Source: an uncultured Bacteroidota bacterium (GTDB taxonomy: Bacteria > Bacteroidota > Bacteroidia > Bacteroidales > VadinHA17). Taken from it: a DNA stretch of 50,301 nucleotides. The notes beneath the pieces are model-generated. The model was given only the letters and a program-made list of their open reading frames with translations. It ran no database searches and had not been told where the DNA came from. The stretch spans positions 1-50,301 of the forward strand of contig CALMJY010000087.1 in assembly GCA_937864815.1 (NCBI GenBank). The letters run 5' to 3'. The first letter of the stretch is position 1. Each line of letters begins with the position of its first letter. Position numbers and translations under genes: made by a program. Below, in pieces: positions 1-8,542 of this stretch.

Positions 1-465
1 TGTTTTTCCAAAATCGAGGTGCAGATCACCAAGAGTCTGGTAACATCCGAAAGGTACGTCAGCGCCATTGCCGTTTCCTGATCCTGATCCCTGGCATATC
101 TGAGTTTTAAGGGTCAGATCTGTTGCTTCCTTATACTTCCCGCTGAAAAGCAATTCCCTAATTTTACCGAGTGATTCATAAGCCTCCGGATTATCATTGT
201 CTGCAGGACTGCCCGACCAGAGAGTCTTTTCATTGAGCTGAATCCGTTCGCTCTTAACATCTCCGAATACCATTGCTCCCAGAAACCCATTTCCGACAGG
301 TAAAGCCCTGAGCCACTCGGCATCATTTCGCCATCCTTCCTTATCATCAGCCAGATCAGAAGCTGCAGGTTTGTCATACCATATTCTCAGTTTTATGCCG
401 GCATCTTCATTTTTACAGCTGTAAATGCACAGTACAGCAATGGTAAGGAACAATAACTTTCTCAT
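1..465 (-). CDS. Glycoside hydrolase family 95 (alpha-L-fucosidase-like) lipoprotein, N-terminal part, runs off the window edge
   Basis: My reverse-strand translation from ATG at 463-465: MRKLLFLTIAVLCIYSCKNEDAGIKLRIWYDKPAASDLADDKEGWRNDAEWLRALPVGNGFLGAMVFGDVKSERIQLNEKTLWSGSPADNDNPEAYESLGKIRELLFSGKYKEA...; typical GH95 N-terminus (ALPVGNG.LGAMVFG....ERIQLNE.TLWSG) with lipoprotein signal. Absent from the supplied ORF track. Confidence 0.85.
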   Translation of the reverse strand, partial: MRKLLFLTIAVLCIYSCKNEDAGIKLRIWYDKPAASDLADDKEGWRNDAEWLRALPVGNGFLGAMVFGDVKSERIQLNEKTLWSGSPADNDNPEAYESLGKIRELLFSGKYKEATDLTLKTQICQGSGSGNGNGADVPFGCYQTLGDLHLDFGKT

Positions 466-635
466 CAGATAAAGGTATTTTGAATTTCAAATTAATATAA
501 AGATAAGTCAATTTAATATTCATAAGATTCATCAACACTCCCTGAAGCAAAACATAATCAGATAAAGTATGTTATATACGAAAGGAAGGGTCGTAAAAAT
601 ATATCTTTGTTCTGCTTTACGGAATACACAACATT

Positions 636-2402
636 ATGAATGACAAACCCAGGAAGAAGCCCGGAAGCGGTCTGAAAGAGATGCTGAAGCTATACAGGTA
701 CCTTAAACCTTACCGTGGTAAATTTGCTTTAGGTCTGTTCTTCCTGCTGATATCAACAGGAGCCAGTCTTATGTTCCCGAAACTACTGGGGGACATGGTT
801 GACATGGGTAATAAGGGTAAACTGACAGAAGAGATAAGCAGGACAGGATTACTGCTTCTTGCCATACTTGTGATCCAGGCCCTTTTCGGATATATGAGAA
901 CCAGGCTGTTTGTAAATGTCACAGAAAGGACTTTGGCATCAATCAGACAACATTTATACAATCACCTGATCAGGCTTCCTATGTCATTTTTCTCTGAAAG
1001 GAGGGTTGGAGAGCTCAACAGCCGGATATCATCAGATATTGCCCTTTTACAGGATTCGATAACAGGTACTCTTGCCGACATTATTTATCAGCTCCTGGTG
1101 ATCACCGGAGGAATAACCCTTATGATGATCTCATCATTTCAGCTTACACTTTTTATGCTTGCAATAGTTCCTGCCATGGCTCTTATAGCATTTTTCTCAG
1201 GAAGAGCAATCAGGCGTTATTCCAAGAAAGCACAGGCTTTTGTAGCTGAATCAAATACCATAGTGGAAGAGACACTTCAGGGGATACAGAATGTTAAAGC
1301 GTTTACAAATGAGACGTTTGAGAGCAGAAGGTACAGGGATAAAACAGATGAAGTTGCCAGGGCCGGCATCAAAGGAGGGAAATACCAGGCAGCTTTTTCA
1401 TTTATAATACTCGGATTTTTCATGGCAATGGCCGCAGTAATCTGGAGGGGAGCGGCACTAATAGCCAATGGCAAAATGGAAGCGGGACAACTCTTTTCAT
1501 TTGTGATATATTCCGGCTTTATTGCCGGAAACATTGCAGGAATGGCAGGTGTTTACAGCAGGCTGCAGAAGACTATAGGTGCAGCAGAAAATCTGCTTCA
1601 GCTTCTTGAAGAACCCAAAGAAGCAATTGATGAAGACCATAAACATTCTCCTGAGGATACACTTCAGGGACAGATCACCTTTGACAGGGTTGAGTTCAGC
1701 TATCCCTCACGAAAAGAGGTTGGTGTCCTTAAAGATGTCAGCTTCACTGTTGAACCGGGACATGAGGTAGCACTCGTTGGTCCGAGCGGAGCCGGTAAAT
1801 CTACAATCGCCTCACTCCTTCTTAAATTCTATGATATTACCAGTGGAAGAATCCTTTTTGACGGACGTGACAGCAAAACCTTTCCGGTTACTTCACTCCG
1901 TTCACAGATGGCAATAGTTATGCAGGATGTCTTCCTTTTCGGTGGTTCAATAAGGGAAAATATTGCCTACGGCAAAAGCGGCGCTACTGATTCTGAAATA
2001 ACAGATGCAGCCAAAAGGGCTAATGCCTGGGATTTCATTCAGGGCTTCCCTGAAAAGCTTGATACCATAGTGGGTGAGCGAGGCATACAGCTTTCAGGTG
2101 GTCAAAGACAACGCATTGCCATAGCCAGGGCAGTATTGAAAAATCCGAGGATCCTGATACTTGATGAAGCCACCTCATCGCTTGACTCAGAATCAGAACG
2201 TCTTGTTCAGGAAGCTCTGGAAAAGCTAATGGAAGGCAGAACTTCATTAGTAATTGCCCATCGTCTGGCAACAGTAAGAAAGGCCGATAAGATAATTGTC
2301 CTTAATGAAGGAACAATTGTTGAACATGGGACACACAATGAACTTCTTGCAAAAGGCAACGGTCTTTACAAAACGCTGACAGAGCTGCAGTTCACCACCT
2401 GA
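636..2402 (+). CDS. ABC transporter, fused permease/ATP-binding protein (MsbA/lipid A export-like)
   Basis: TM domain plus Walker A GPSGAGKST, signature LSGGQRQRIAIARA, Walker B ILILDEATSSLD. Confidence 0.9.
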   Translation: MNDKPRKKPGSGLKEMLKLYRYLKPYRGKFALGLFFLLISTGASLMFPKLLGDMVDMGNKGKLTEEISRTGLLLLAILVIQALFGYMRTRLFVNVTERTLASIRQHLYNHLIRLPMSFFSERRVGELNSRISSDIALLQDSITGTLADIIYQLLVITGGITLMMISSFQLTLFMLAIVPAMALIAFFSGRAIRRYSKKAQAFVAESNTIVEETLQGIQNVKAFTNETFESRRYRDKTDEVARAGIKGGKYQAAFSFIILGFFMAMAAVIWRGAALIANGKMEAGQLFSFVIYSGFIAGNIAGMAGVYSRLQKTIGAAENLLQLLEEPKEAIDEDHKHSPEDTLQGQITFDRVEFSYPSRKEVGVLKDVSFTVEPGHEVALVGPSGAGKSTIASLLLKFYDITSGRILFDGRDSKTFPVTSLRSQMAIVMQDVFLFGGSIRENIAYGKSGATDSEITDAAKRANAWDFIQGFPEKLDTIVGERGIQLSGGQRQRIAIARAVLKNPRILILDEATSSLDSESERLVQEALEKLMEGRTSLVIAHRLATVRKADKIIVLNEGTIVEHGTHNELLAKGNGLYKTLTELQFTT

Positions 2403-2409
2403 AATCAAA

Positions 2410-4380
2410 TCATTTCTGCTTCAGATACTTATCAAACCATTTGATAATCCTCTCACCAATATCCTGTATAAATTTTGGTTCCTGCGGCCCATGCTGTGTA
2501 CGGGGATAAACAACCATCTCCGAAGGTACTCCAAGCCTTTTTAATGCCCTGTACAGTTCATGTCCCTGGGAAGTGGGAACCCTCAGGTCGTTAGCACCAT
2601 GAATCACAAGTGTGGGAGTTTTTACATTTTTCACTGACGTCATTGCTGAATGTTTCAAGTAAACATCTGTCCTGTCCCATAATTCCCCATCAAAATAATA
2701 GGGCAGGAATCCGGGAATATCGGAAGTATGTGTCATGCTGAACAAATCAGTAACACCTGCCCCCACCATTGCAGCCTTGAATCTGTCAGTTTTTGTTATG
2801 ATCATTGAAGTCATATATCCTCCATAGCTCCACCCTGTAACACATAAACTGTCAGGGTGTGCTGCATTATCGGCAATGAGCTTGTCCACACCGGCCATGA
2901 TATCGTCATAATCGCCAAAGCCCCAGTCATTTTTGTTGGCAATCCTGAAGTCGGCCCCATATCCTCCGCTGCCCCGTGGATTAGGCCTGAGGACAATATA
3001 ACCCTGATCTGCAAAATACTGGATCGGATAAATCCCTCCTGCTCCTGTATAACCCTGGCTGAAGACTCCTGCAGGTCCACCGTGGATATTCAGGATTAGG
3101 GGATATCTTCTGTTTTTATCATAACTGACCGGCCATGTTACAAGTCCTTCAATAGTGTATTTGCCGTCTTTCGATTTCCAGCTTATGATCTCTGTCCTGC
3201 CATGTTTCAATACTGCAAAATTCTCATTAAGTGAAGATAACTTTATGATCTTCTGATCCTTCAGCGACATCACCATAATCTCGGGAGGTGTTTCGGAATC
3301 AGAGTACACATAAGCCATCATATCTCCTGCTGCACTGAAGGATGGACCTGAGTATACTCCTTTTTCCTGATTGATCCTCCTGGGAGCTTTGCCGTCGGAA
3401 GGTAGAGAATATATTGCCGTACTTGTCCTGTATGATTCACCAATCCATAATGACTTGCTGTCAGCATTCCAGTCGATTATGTTTGGTGACTGGTCGAAGG
3501 TTGTTGCTAATTTCTTTTCAGAGCCACCCCCGGCAGGGATTATATAGATGTCGTATCGCCCGGCCCATGAGGGTTTACCTCCGTCAGATACAAAAGCAAG
3601 CCACTGTCCGTCAGGCGAATACTTTGGATTCCTGTCAGCCCCGGTGTTTTTAACGAGAGATTTCATTTCACCACCAACAGCGGGCACTGATGAAATATCC
3701 GAGGTGGACCAAATGTCTGCCGAAGGACTCTGCTGGTGTGAAAATGCAATGGTTCTGCTGTCAGGCGACCAGTTGATGTCGGTTACATGGAACTCCCCGC
3801 TGGTCAGTCTTTTGACAGTATATTTACTCTCAATGTCTTTCTTCAAAGACACAACGTAGAGATGGGAATTTTTATAATCGTCTACCACCTTCATATCTCT
3901 CTTTTCCTTGTTGTCGAGTTCTTCCTTCGCTGTAAGGGTATCCTGCATAAGGAAGGCAATACTCCTGCTGTCAGGCGACCATGCATAAGCTCCCACATCA
4001 TTCTTCTGGGTGGTAATTTTTTCAGCTTCGCCCCCATCGGTAAACATTATGTACAGCTGATCCTTGCCATCACGTGATGAAGTAAATGATATATACATAT
4101 TATCAGGTGAAAACCTGACATTTGAACATGATTTGTCACCGAATGTAAACTGGCGGTTCATTGAACCATTTGTTGCGGCTACCCATATGTGGGTAAGAAA
4201 TTCTGATTTTTCACCATCCATCAGGGGAGAAGAGACCGTATAAGCCACCAGCTTTCCGTTTGCGGATATTGCAGGTGATGAAATTCTTTTCATCTGCAGC
4301 ATCTGTCCGGGCGTCCACGACTGTGCGGCACCTGTCAGGGAGAATGCCATAAAGAGAAAAAACAGTTTAATTGTTTTCAT
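2410..4380 (-). CDS. S9 family prolyl oligopeptidase/dipeptidyl peptidase
   Basis: Signal peptide, WD/PD40-like beta propeller repeats (SPDS), GWSYGGYMT nucleophile elbow, C-terminal HGANDLRVP...HGP. Confidence 0.9.
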   Translation of the reverse strand: MKTIKLFFLFMAFSLTGAAQSWTPGQMLQMKRISSPAISANGKLVAYTVSSPLMDGEKSEFLTHIWVAATNGSMNRQFTFGDKSCSNVRFSPDNMYISFTSSRDGKDQLYIMFTDGGEAEKITTQKNDVGAYAWSPDSRSIAFLMQDTLTAKEELDNKEKRDMKVVDDYKNSHLYVVSLKKDIESKYTVKRLTSGEFHVTDINWSPDSRTIAFSHQQSPSADIWSTSDISSVPAVGGEMKSLVKNTGADRNPKYSPDGQWLAFVSDGGKPSWAGRYDIYIIPAGGGSEKKLATTFDQSPNIIDWNADSKSLWIGESYRTSTAIYSLPSDGKAPRRINQEKGVYSGPSFSAAGDMMAYVYSDSETPPEIMVMSLKDQKIIKLSSLNENFAVLKHGRTEIISWKSKDGKYTIEGLVTWPVSYDKNRRYPLILNIHGGPAGVFSQGYTGAGGIYPIQYFADQGYIVLRPNPRGSGGYGADFRIANKNDWGFGDYDDIMAGVDKLIADNAAHPDSLCVTGWSYGGYMTSMIITKTDRFKAAMVGAGVTDLFSMTHTSDIPGFLPYYFDGELWDRTDVYLKHSAMTSVKNVKTPTLVIHGANDLRVPTSQGHELYRALKRLGVPSEMVVYPRTQHGPQEPKFIQDIGERIIKWFDKYLKQK

Positions 4381-4613
4381 CTGTACATAATTTTAAATTG
4401 CGAACAGTTATTTATATTGTTTTTGGACTTATTGAATTACTGAAAGTTAAGCAATGGCATAGTTCGTCAGTTAAAGTTAAGATAAATTCTAAAAACTAAT
4501 GTTCAGAGACCTTGCATAATGAGAATAAGATCTTGATTAAATTAATTCAGCAAATGGAAACGGGATATAAGAAGGAAGTCCCGGAAGCAATTGAAGAGTA
4601 AGGACTTTTTGTT

Positions 4614-4621
4614 TACATTTG
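4614..4621 (+). promoter_or_regulatory. Bacteroidetes-type promoter -7 box TACATTTG with TTG 20 nt upstream (4591-4593)
   Basis: TTG-N20-TAnnTTTG fits the published Bacteroides consensus; lies just upstream of ATG 4637. Confidence 0.5.
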
Positions 4622-4636
4622 AATAAAATTACAGCT

Positions 4637-5410
4637 ATGAAAATAACATTTCTTCTTCTGTTTTCATTTTATACCCTGATAGCCCAGTGCCAGTCAAAAA
4701 AACTTGTGTGGGCAGAAGAGTTTGATAAAAACGGTCTTCCTGATGAAGCCACATGGAATTTCGAAGTAGGAAAAGCCAGGGCGAATAACGAACCTCAATA
4801 TCACACTAAGGAGCTTAAGAATGTCCGCGTTGAAGACGGAAAACTGATTATCACAACCCGCCTGGAAGAGGTTGATGGTGTGAAGAGATATACATCTGCC
4901 AGGATCAACACAAGAGGCAAAAAGGAATTTACATACGGACGCATTGAAGTCAGGGCAAAACTGCCGCAGGGAAGAGGCATCTGGCCTGCGATATGGACAC
5001 TCGGTCTTACAGGAGGTTGGCCGGCATGCGGAGAAATTGACATAATGGAGTACTGGGGACATGATCCGAATAATGTTGCAGCAAATATTCATACACGCGA
5101 TTACAATCACACTAAAGGTACCGGTCGCGGTGGTAAGATAAATTATGAAAAACCGTATGAAGAATTTCATATTTATGCTGTTGAATGGTTCACCGACAGG
5201 ATGGATTTTTACATGGATGACAAGATGTATTTTTCCTGCAGGTCAAAAGGAGAAGGGATCGGGGAATGGCCATTTTCTGCTCCTCAGTATATAATTCTCA
5301 ACCAGGCACTCTGGGTTAATTTTAAAGAGGGAGAACCCGGGATAGATGATTCCATATTTCCACAGGAATTCATTGTTGACTATGTCCGGATTTATGAAAT
5401 AAACCAATAA
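4637..5410 (+). CDS. Glycoside hydrolase family 16 (beta-glucanase/laminarinase-like)
   Basis: Catalytic motif GEIDIMEYWG plus AVEWFTDRMDFYMDD; ATG at 4637 preferred over the track's TTG at 4619, which overlaps the -7 box. Confidence 0.88.
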   Translation: MKITFLLLFSFYTLIAQCQSKKLVWAEEFDKNGLPDEATWNFEVGKARANNEPQYHTKELKNVRVEDGKLIITTRLEEVDGVKRYTSARINTRGKKEFTYGRIEVRAKLPQGRGIWPAIWTLGLTGGWPACGEIDIMEYWGHDPNNVAANIHTRDYNHTKGTGRGGKINYEKPYEEFHIYAVEWFTDRMDFYMDDKMYFSCRSKGEGIGEWPFSAPQYIILNQALWVNFKEGEPGIDDSIFPQEFIVDYVRIYEINQ

Positions 5411-5461
5411 TTACAGCTTAAAGTTTATTTAATAAAAAATGCTATTTTTGCAATCCTGAAT

Positions 5462-5503
5462 CGGGGTGTGGCGCATCCCGATAGCTATCGGGAGGTAGCG
5501 CAC
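5462..5503 (+). pseudogene. Truncated tRNA-Pro 5'-half copy with an 18-bp palindrome in place of part of the D-loop
   Basis: CGGGGTGTGGCGCA (identical to tRNA-Pro nt 1-14) + TCCCGATAGCTATCGGGA + GGTAGCGCaCTA; no anticodon arm or 3' half follows. Confidence 0.7.
5476..5493. repeat. Perfect palindrome TCCCGATAGCTATCGGGA
   Basis: Sequence equals its own reverse complement; related copy at 34252-34269. Confidence 0.85.
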
Positions 5504-5526
5504 TATATTCTTATAATTTAATTTTT

Positions 5527-5599
5527 CGGGGTGTGGCGCAGTTGGTAGCGCGCTACGTTCGGGACGTAGAGGCCGGAAGTTCGAGTCTTCTCACCCCGA
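5527..5599 (+). tRNA. tRNA-Pro (anticodon CGG)
   Basis: Acceptor CGGGGTG/CACCCCG, D-arm GCGC/GCGC, anticodon arm CTACG-TTCGGGA-CGTAG, T-arm around GTTCGAGTC; 73 nt. Confidence 0.9.
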
Positions 5600-5758
5600 C
5601 ATAAAAAAGAGTGAGAGTGTGAGCGGGAGCGAGCACTTTCACTCTTTTTTCTCAAAACCCGCTCTCACACTCACACATAATTATGATAATAAATCAAATG
5701 GCCTTGTAGATCAGGTATTTACGAGGCCGTTTTCATTAGTAGTACAAAAAGTAGTACA
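5587..5758. repeat. Direct repeat copy 1 (attL-like), beginning inside the tRNA-Pro 3' end
   Basis: Aligns without gaps to 11687-11858 (offset 6100); 7 mismatches in 172 bp by eye. Confidence 0.92.
5603..5650 (+). terminator. Hairpin/terminator following tRNA-Pro
   Basis: AAAAAAGAGTGAGAGTG ... CACTTTCACTCTTTTTT inverted repeat ending in a T tract. Confidence 0.6.
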
Positions 5759-5975
5759 ATAAATTTTAAGGCATAATTAATTAGTGTCATTAAAGTCAAA
5801 AGCAAGAGTTAAATACTTATTATATAGTTTCCTGTTTTAATTGTAATCTAATCCGCCAAATGTGACCAGGATATCCGGCATTTAAACTGATTGAAATGTT
5901 CTCCGAAAATAAGAACTAGTAAGATTTATGTTTTGCCGAATCATATTTATAATAAGACTTAAATAAAAAGTCACT

Positions 5976-6704
5976 TTATTTATAAAAGTACCTGGCTTTA
6001 ATAAGTTTATAATATCCTCGGCTTACAGTAACAGGAGTTCTGATATTTCTAAGAAATATTTGTGCTGTATTACCATATTTTTCAGCCTTTTCTATATAGT
6101 TGAAATTTATGATTGAATTCCTGTGGATTCTGGCAAAATGTTCATCGGGAAGCTTCTTTTGCCATTCTCCTATATTTTCATATACAAGGTATTCTTTACC
6201 AGTACTGTCAGTAAGCATTGTATAATCCCGTTCAGCTTTTATGCAGACCAGCGTATCTAACTTAATGAAATTAATGCTCTTCTTCTGTTCAATCATTATT
6301 CTGTCGTCGTACCTGAATCCTCCAGCCTTTTTATGATCATTAACCTGACTGCCTGTTGTGAGCCTTTTAACAACTCTCTCAGCTCTTTCATGTGATACAG
6401 GTTTCATCAGATAATCTAAAGCATTTACCTCAAACGCCCTTGTTGCATATTCATCGAATGCAGTGACAAATACAATTTTACCCTTATAGTCAACCCTTTC
6501 AAGAAGGTCGAATCCGCTACCATCAGATAGCTGAATGTCAAGAAACAGAATATCAGGGGAAAGCTTCTCAATTACTTTAACTGCAGTCTGAATGCTTGAG
6601 GCTTCTCCAATTATATTAATTTCTTCGAATCCGGATAGCTCCCTGGATAGTGAAACCCTGGCGAGCCGCTCATCATCTATAATAACAGCTGTGAGTTTCT
6701 CCAT
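5976..6704 (-). CDS. LytTR-family response regulator
   Basis: Receiver domain (IIDDE, DILFLDIQL, FVTAFDEYA) plus LytTR DNA-binding domain (HRNSIINFNYIEK). Confidence 0.9.
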   Translation of the reverse strand: MEKLTAVIIDDERLARVSLSRELSGFEEINIIGEASSIQTAVKVIEKLSPDILFLDIQLSDGSGFDLLERVDYKGKIVFVTAFDEYATRAFEVNALDYLMKPVSHERAERVVKRLTTGSQVNDHKKAGGFRYDDRIMIEQKKSINFIKLDTLVCIKAERDYTMLTDSTGKEYLVYENIGEWQKKLPDEHFARIHRNSIINFNYIEKAEKYGNTAQIFLRNIRTPVTVSRGYYKLIKARYFYK

Positions 6705-7765
6705 ATCTCCGTATCTATTATTATTCTGGCAAAAACAGTATTGTCTTTTTCGTCTATAGTAAAACTAACTTTCCCGGGATAACAATTGTGAAGTCTTTCT
6801 TCAAGATTCTTCAGCCCTACTCCTTTCTTCCAATCAGGTTCCAGATGACCTGAATTTGAGACCTCAACAATAATTTTAGCTCCTTTCTTATAGAATCTGA
6901 CAATTATCTTAATCCCCTGTGGAGTTTTATATAGGCCATGCTTAATTGAGTTTTCCACAAGTGGCTGGGTAATAAGGCAAGGGATTTCAACAGCTTTCAC
7001 ATCTTCATCTGATATTAATGAAAAATCCAACCTCTCCTCGTATCTTATTTTTTCAATACTCAGGTATTTCTCAATTATTGAGATCTCCTCTGATACCTGA
7101 ATCATCAGCCTTTCGTTGTACTGAAGAGTAGCCCGGAGGAATTCGGACAGAGAGGTCACAGTTCGTTCTGCAAGCTCCTGGTTCTCATGTATTAAGGCTT
7201 TAATTGAGTTTAGTGAATTAAAAAGGAAATGAGGATTAAGCTGGTAACGGAGCATCTGAAGATTTGCATAGTTTAACATGGAAACTGCTTTTTCTGCCGT
7301 TATTTTCTGATCAATAAAAGAATACCAGCTCTTTATTCCAAAGTAGAAAAAAGTCCATAAATAGAACGGCCCATGTACGAATACAAAATCCAGTATGAAA
7401 TTCTTGAATGAATCGAAGATCGAATACCTTGATTTCATTACAAATAATGGACTTATCGAATTGAATTCAAGGATCCATAAAAGAGATAAAGTTATTGGTA
7501 AGAAGATGACGATAACCAATCGAAATACCAGGATCTGTTGCCTGAAAAACTCACTTTTATATACTATCCTCATCAATAAAGTAAGCAGGAAACCTGTAGC
7601 TAACCATATAAAGATTCCGATTGCCGGAAGTACGCCGGAAGTCCTGGTGAATACAGTTGTTGTGGTAACAAGGAAGGAATAGGACGAAAATATAAACCAT
7701 CCGGTTACCTGAAGTATCCAAAAATTTTTTTTATGGTAAGTGTACAGGCTTTCAAATGGTCTCAT
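6677..7765 (-). CDS. LytS/YehU-like sensor histidine kinase
   Basis: Multiple TM segments, LRYQLNPHFLFNSLNSIKALI motif, QPLVENSIKHG HATPase box; overlaps the response regulator start by 28 bp. Confidence 0.9.
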   Translation of the reverse strand: MRPFESLYTYHKKNFWILQVTGWFIFSSYSFLVTTTTVFTRTSGVLPAIGIFIWLATGFLLTLLMRIVYKSEFFRQQILVFRLVIVIFLPITLSLLWILEFNSISPLFVMKSRYSIFDSFKNFILDFVFVHGPFYLWTFFYFGIKSWYSFIDQKITAEKAVSMLNYANLQMLRYQLNPHFLFNSLNSIKALIHENQELAERTVTSLSEFLRATLQYNERLMIQVSEEISIIEKYLSIEKIRYEERLDFSLISDEDVKAVEIPCLITQPLVENSIKHGLYKTPQGIKIIVRFYKKGAKIIVEVSNSGHLEPDWKKGVGLKNLEERLHNCYPGKVSFTIDEKDNTVFARIIIDTEIWRNSQLLL

Positions 7766-7881
7766 AAATTATTTTTAACAATAAGATATATGATACTTGA
7801 TGCAATTTATTATAAATATTATAATTCCAATTAATTACATTGATCCAATCTTCTCTAATATTATTGTCTGTTATAAGGAGT

Positions 7882-8532
7882 TTATCGCTTTTCCCCGATC
7901 ACAAAAATCCTGTCATAATTACTTTCAAATTTATATGGTTCTCTCTTTTCACTAAAAAAAACATCAAATCCATTTCTGGTGAGCTGTTCTTTGATTTCAT
8001 TTTCGTTATAGAGTGAAAGTAATATTTCTGTTTCAATACCAAGCAAATCAGTTTTAAGACTTTCCTCGGAACCAGCCTTAACGGCAACTAACAGAAATCC
8101 TCCTGGTTTCAGAACTCTGTTGAATTCCCTGAGTACAATGTGTACAAGATTCTTTGGAGTATGAATAATGGAATAGTATGAAACGACAGCATTAAAACTA
8201 TCATTTTCAAAACTCATTCTTGCCATATCCTCACGCACAAAATGCATATCAGGATTCAATGGTGAGGCTAGTTCAATACACCGGTCAGAGATATCTACTC
8301 CGGTAATTACCATACTCCTGTTTGCTAAATACCTTCCTATATGTCCTGAAGGGCCGCAACCGGCATCACATATCAATGAGCCATTATTCAGTCTGTCTGA
8401 AAAAAAATCCAGAAGCATCCTGTCGTATTCTTTTGCTTCCAGTTCATCCCGGAAAAGTGAGTGATACCTGTCGGCAGTAAGATTATATGCCTGCCTGGTT
8501 CTCGAATGAGCCAAATCTATATGGTCCATCAT
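7882..8532 (-). CDS. Class I SAM-dependent methyltransferase
   Basis: ICDAGCGPSGHIGRYL motif I, FNAVVSYYSIIHTP, RVLKPGGFLLVAV. Confidence 0.85.
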   Translation of the reverse strand: MMDHIDLAHSRTRQAYNLTADRYHSLFRDELEAKEYDRMLLDFFSDRLNNGSLICDAGCGPSGHIGRYLANRSMVITGVDISDRCIELASPLNPDMHFVREDMARMSFENDSFNAVVSYYSIIHTPKNLVHIVLREFNRVLKPGGFLLVAVKAGSEESLKTDLLGIETEILLSLYNENEIKEQLTRNGFDVFFSEKREPYKFESNYDRIFVIGEKR

Positions 8533-8542
8533 TTTAGGTAAT

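Noticed and set aside
114-377. 87-aa minus-strand ORF from the track
   Set aside because: Wrong frame within the edge-truncated GH95 gene.
4694-5170. 158-aa antisense ORF
   Set aside because: Fully antisense to GH16; no recognisable domain.
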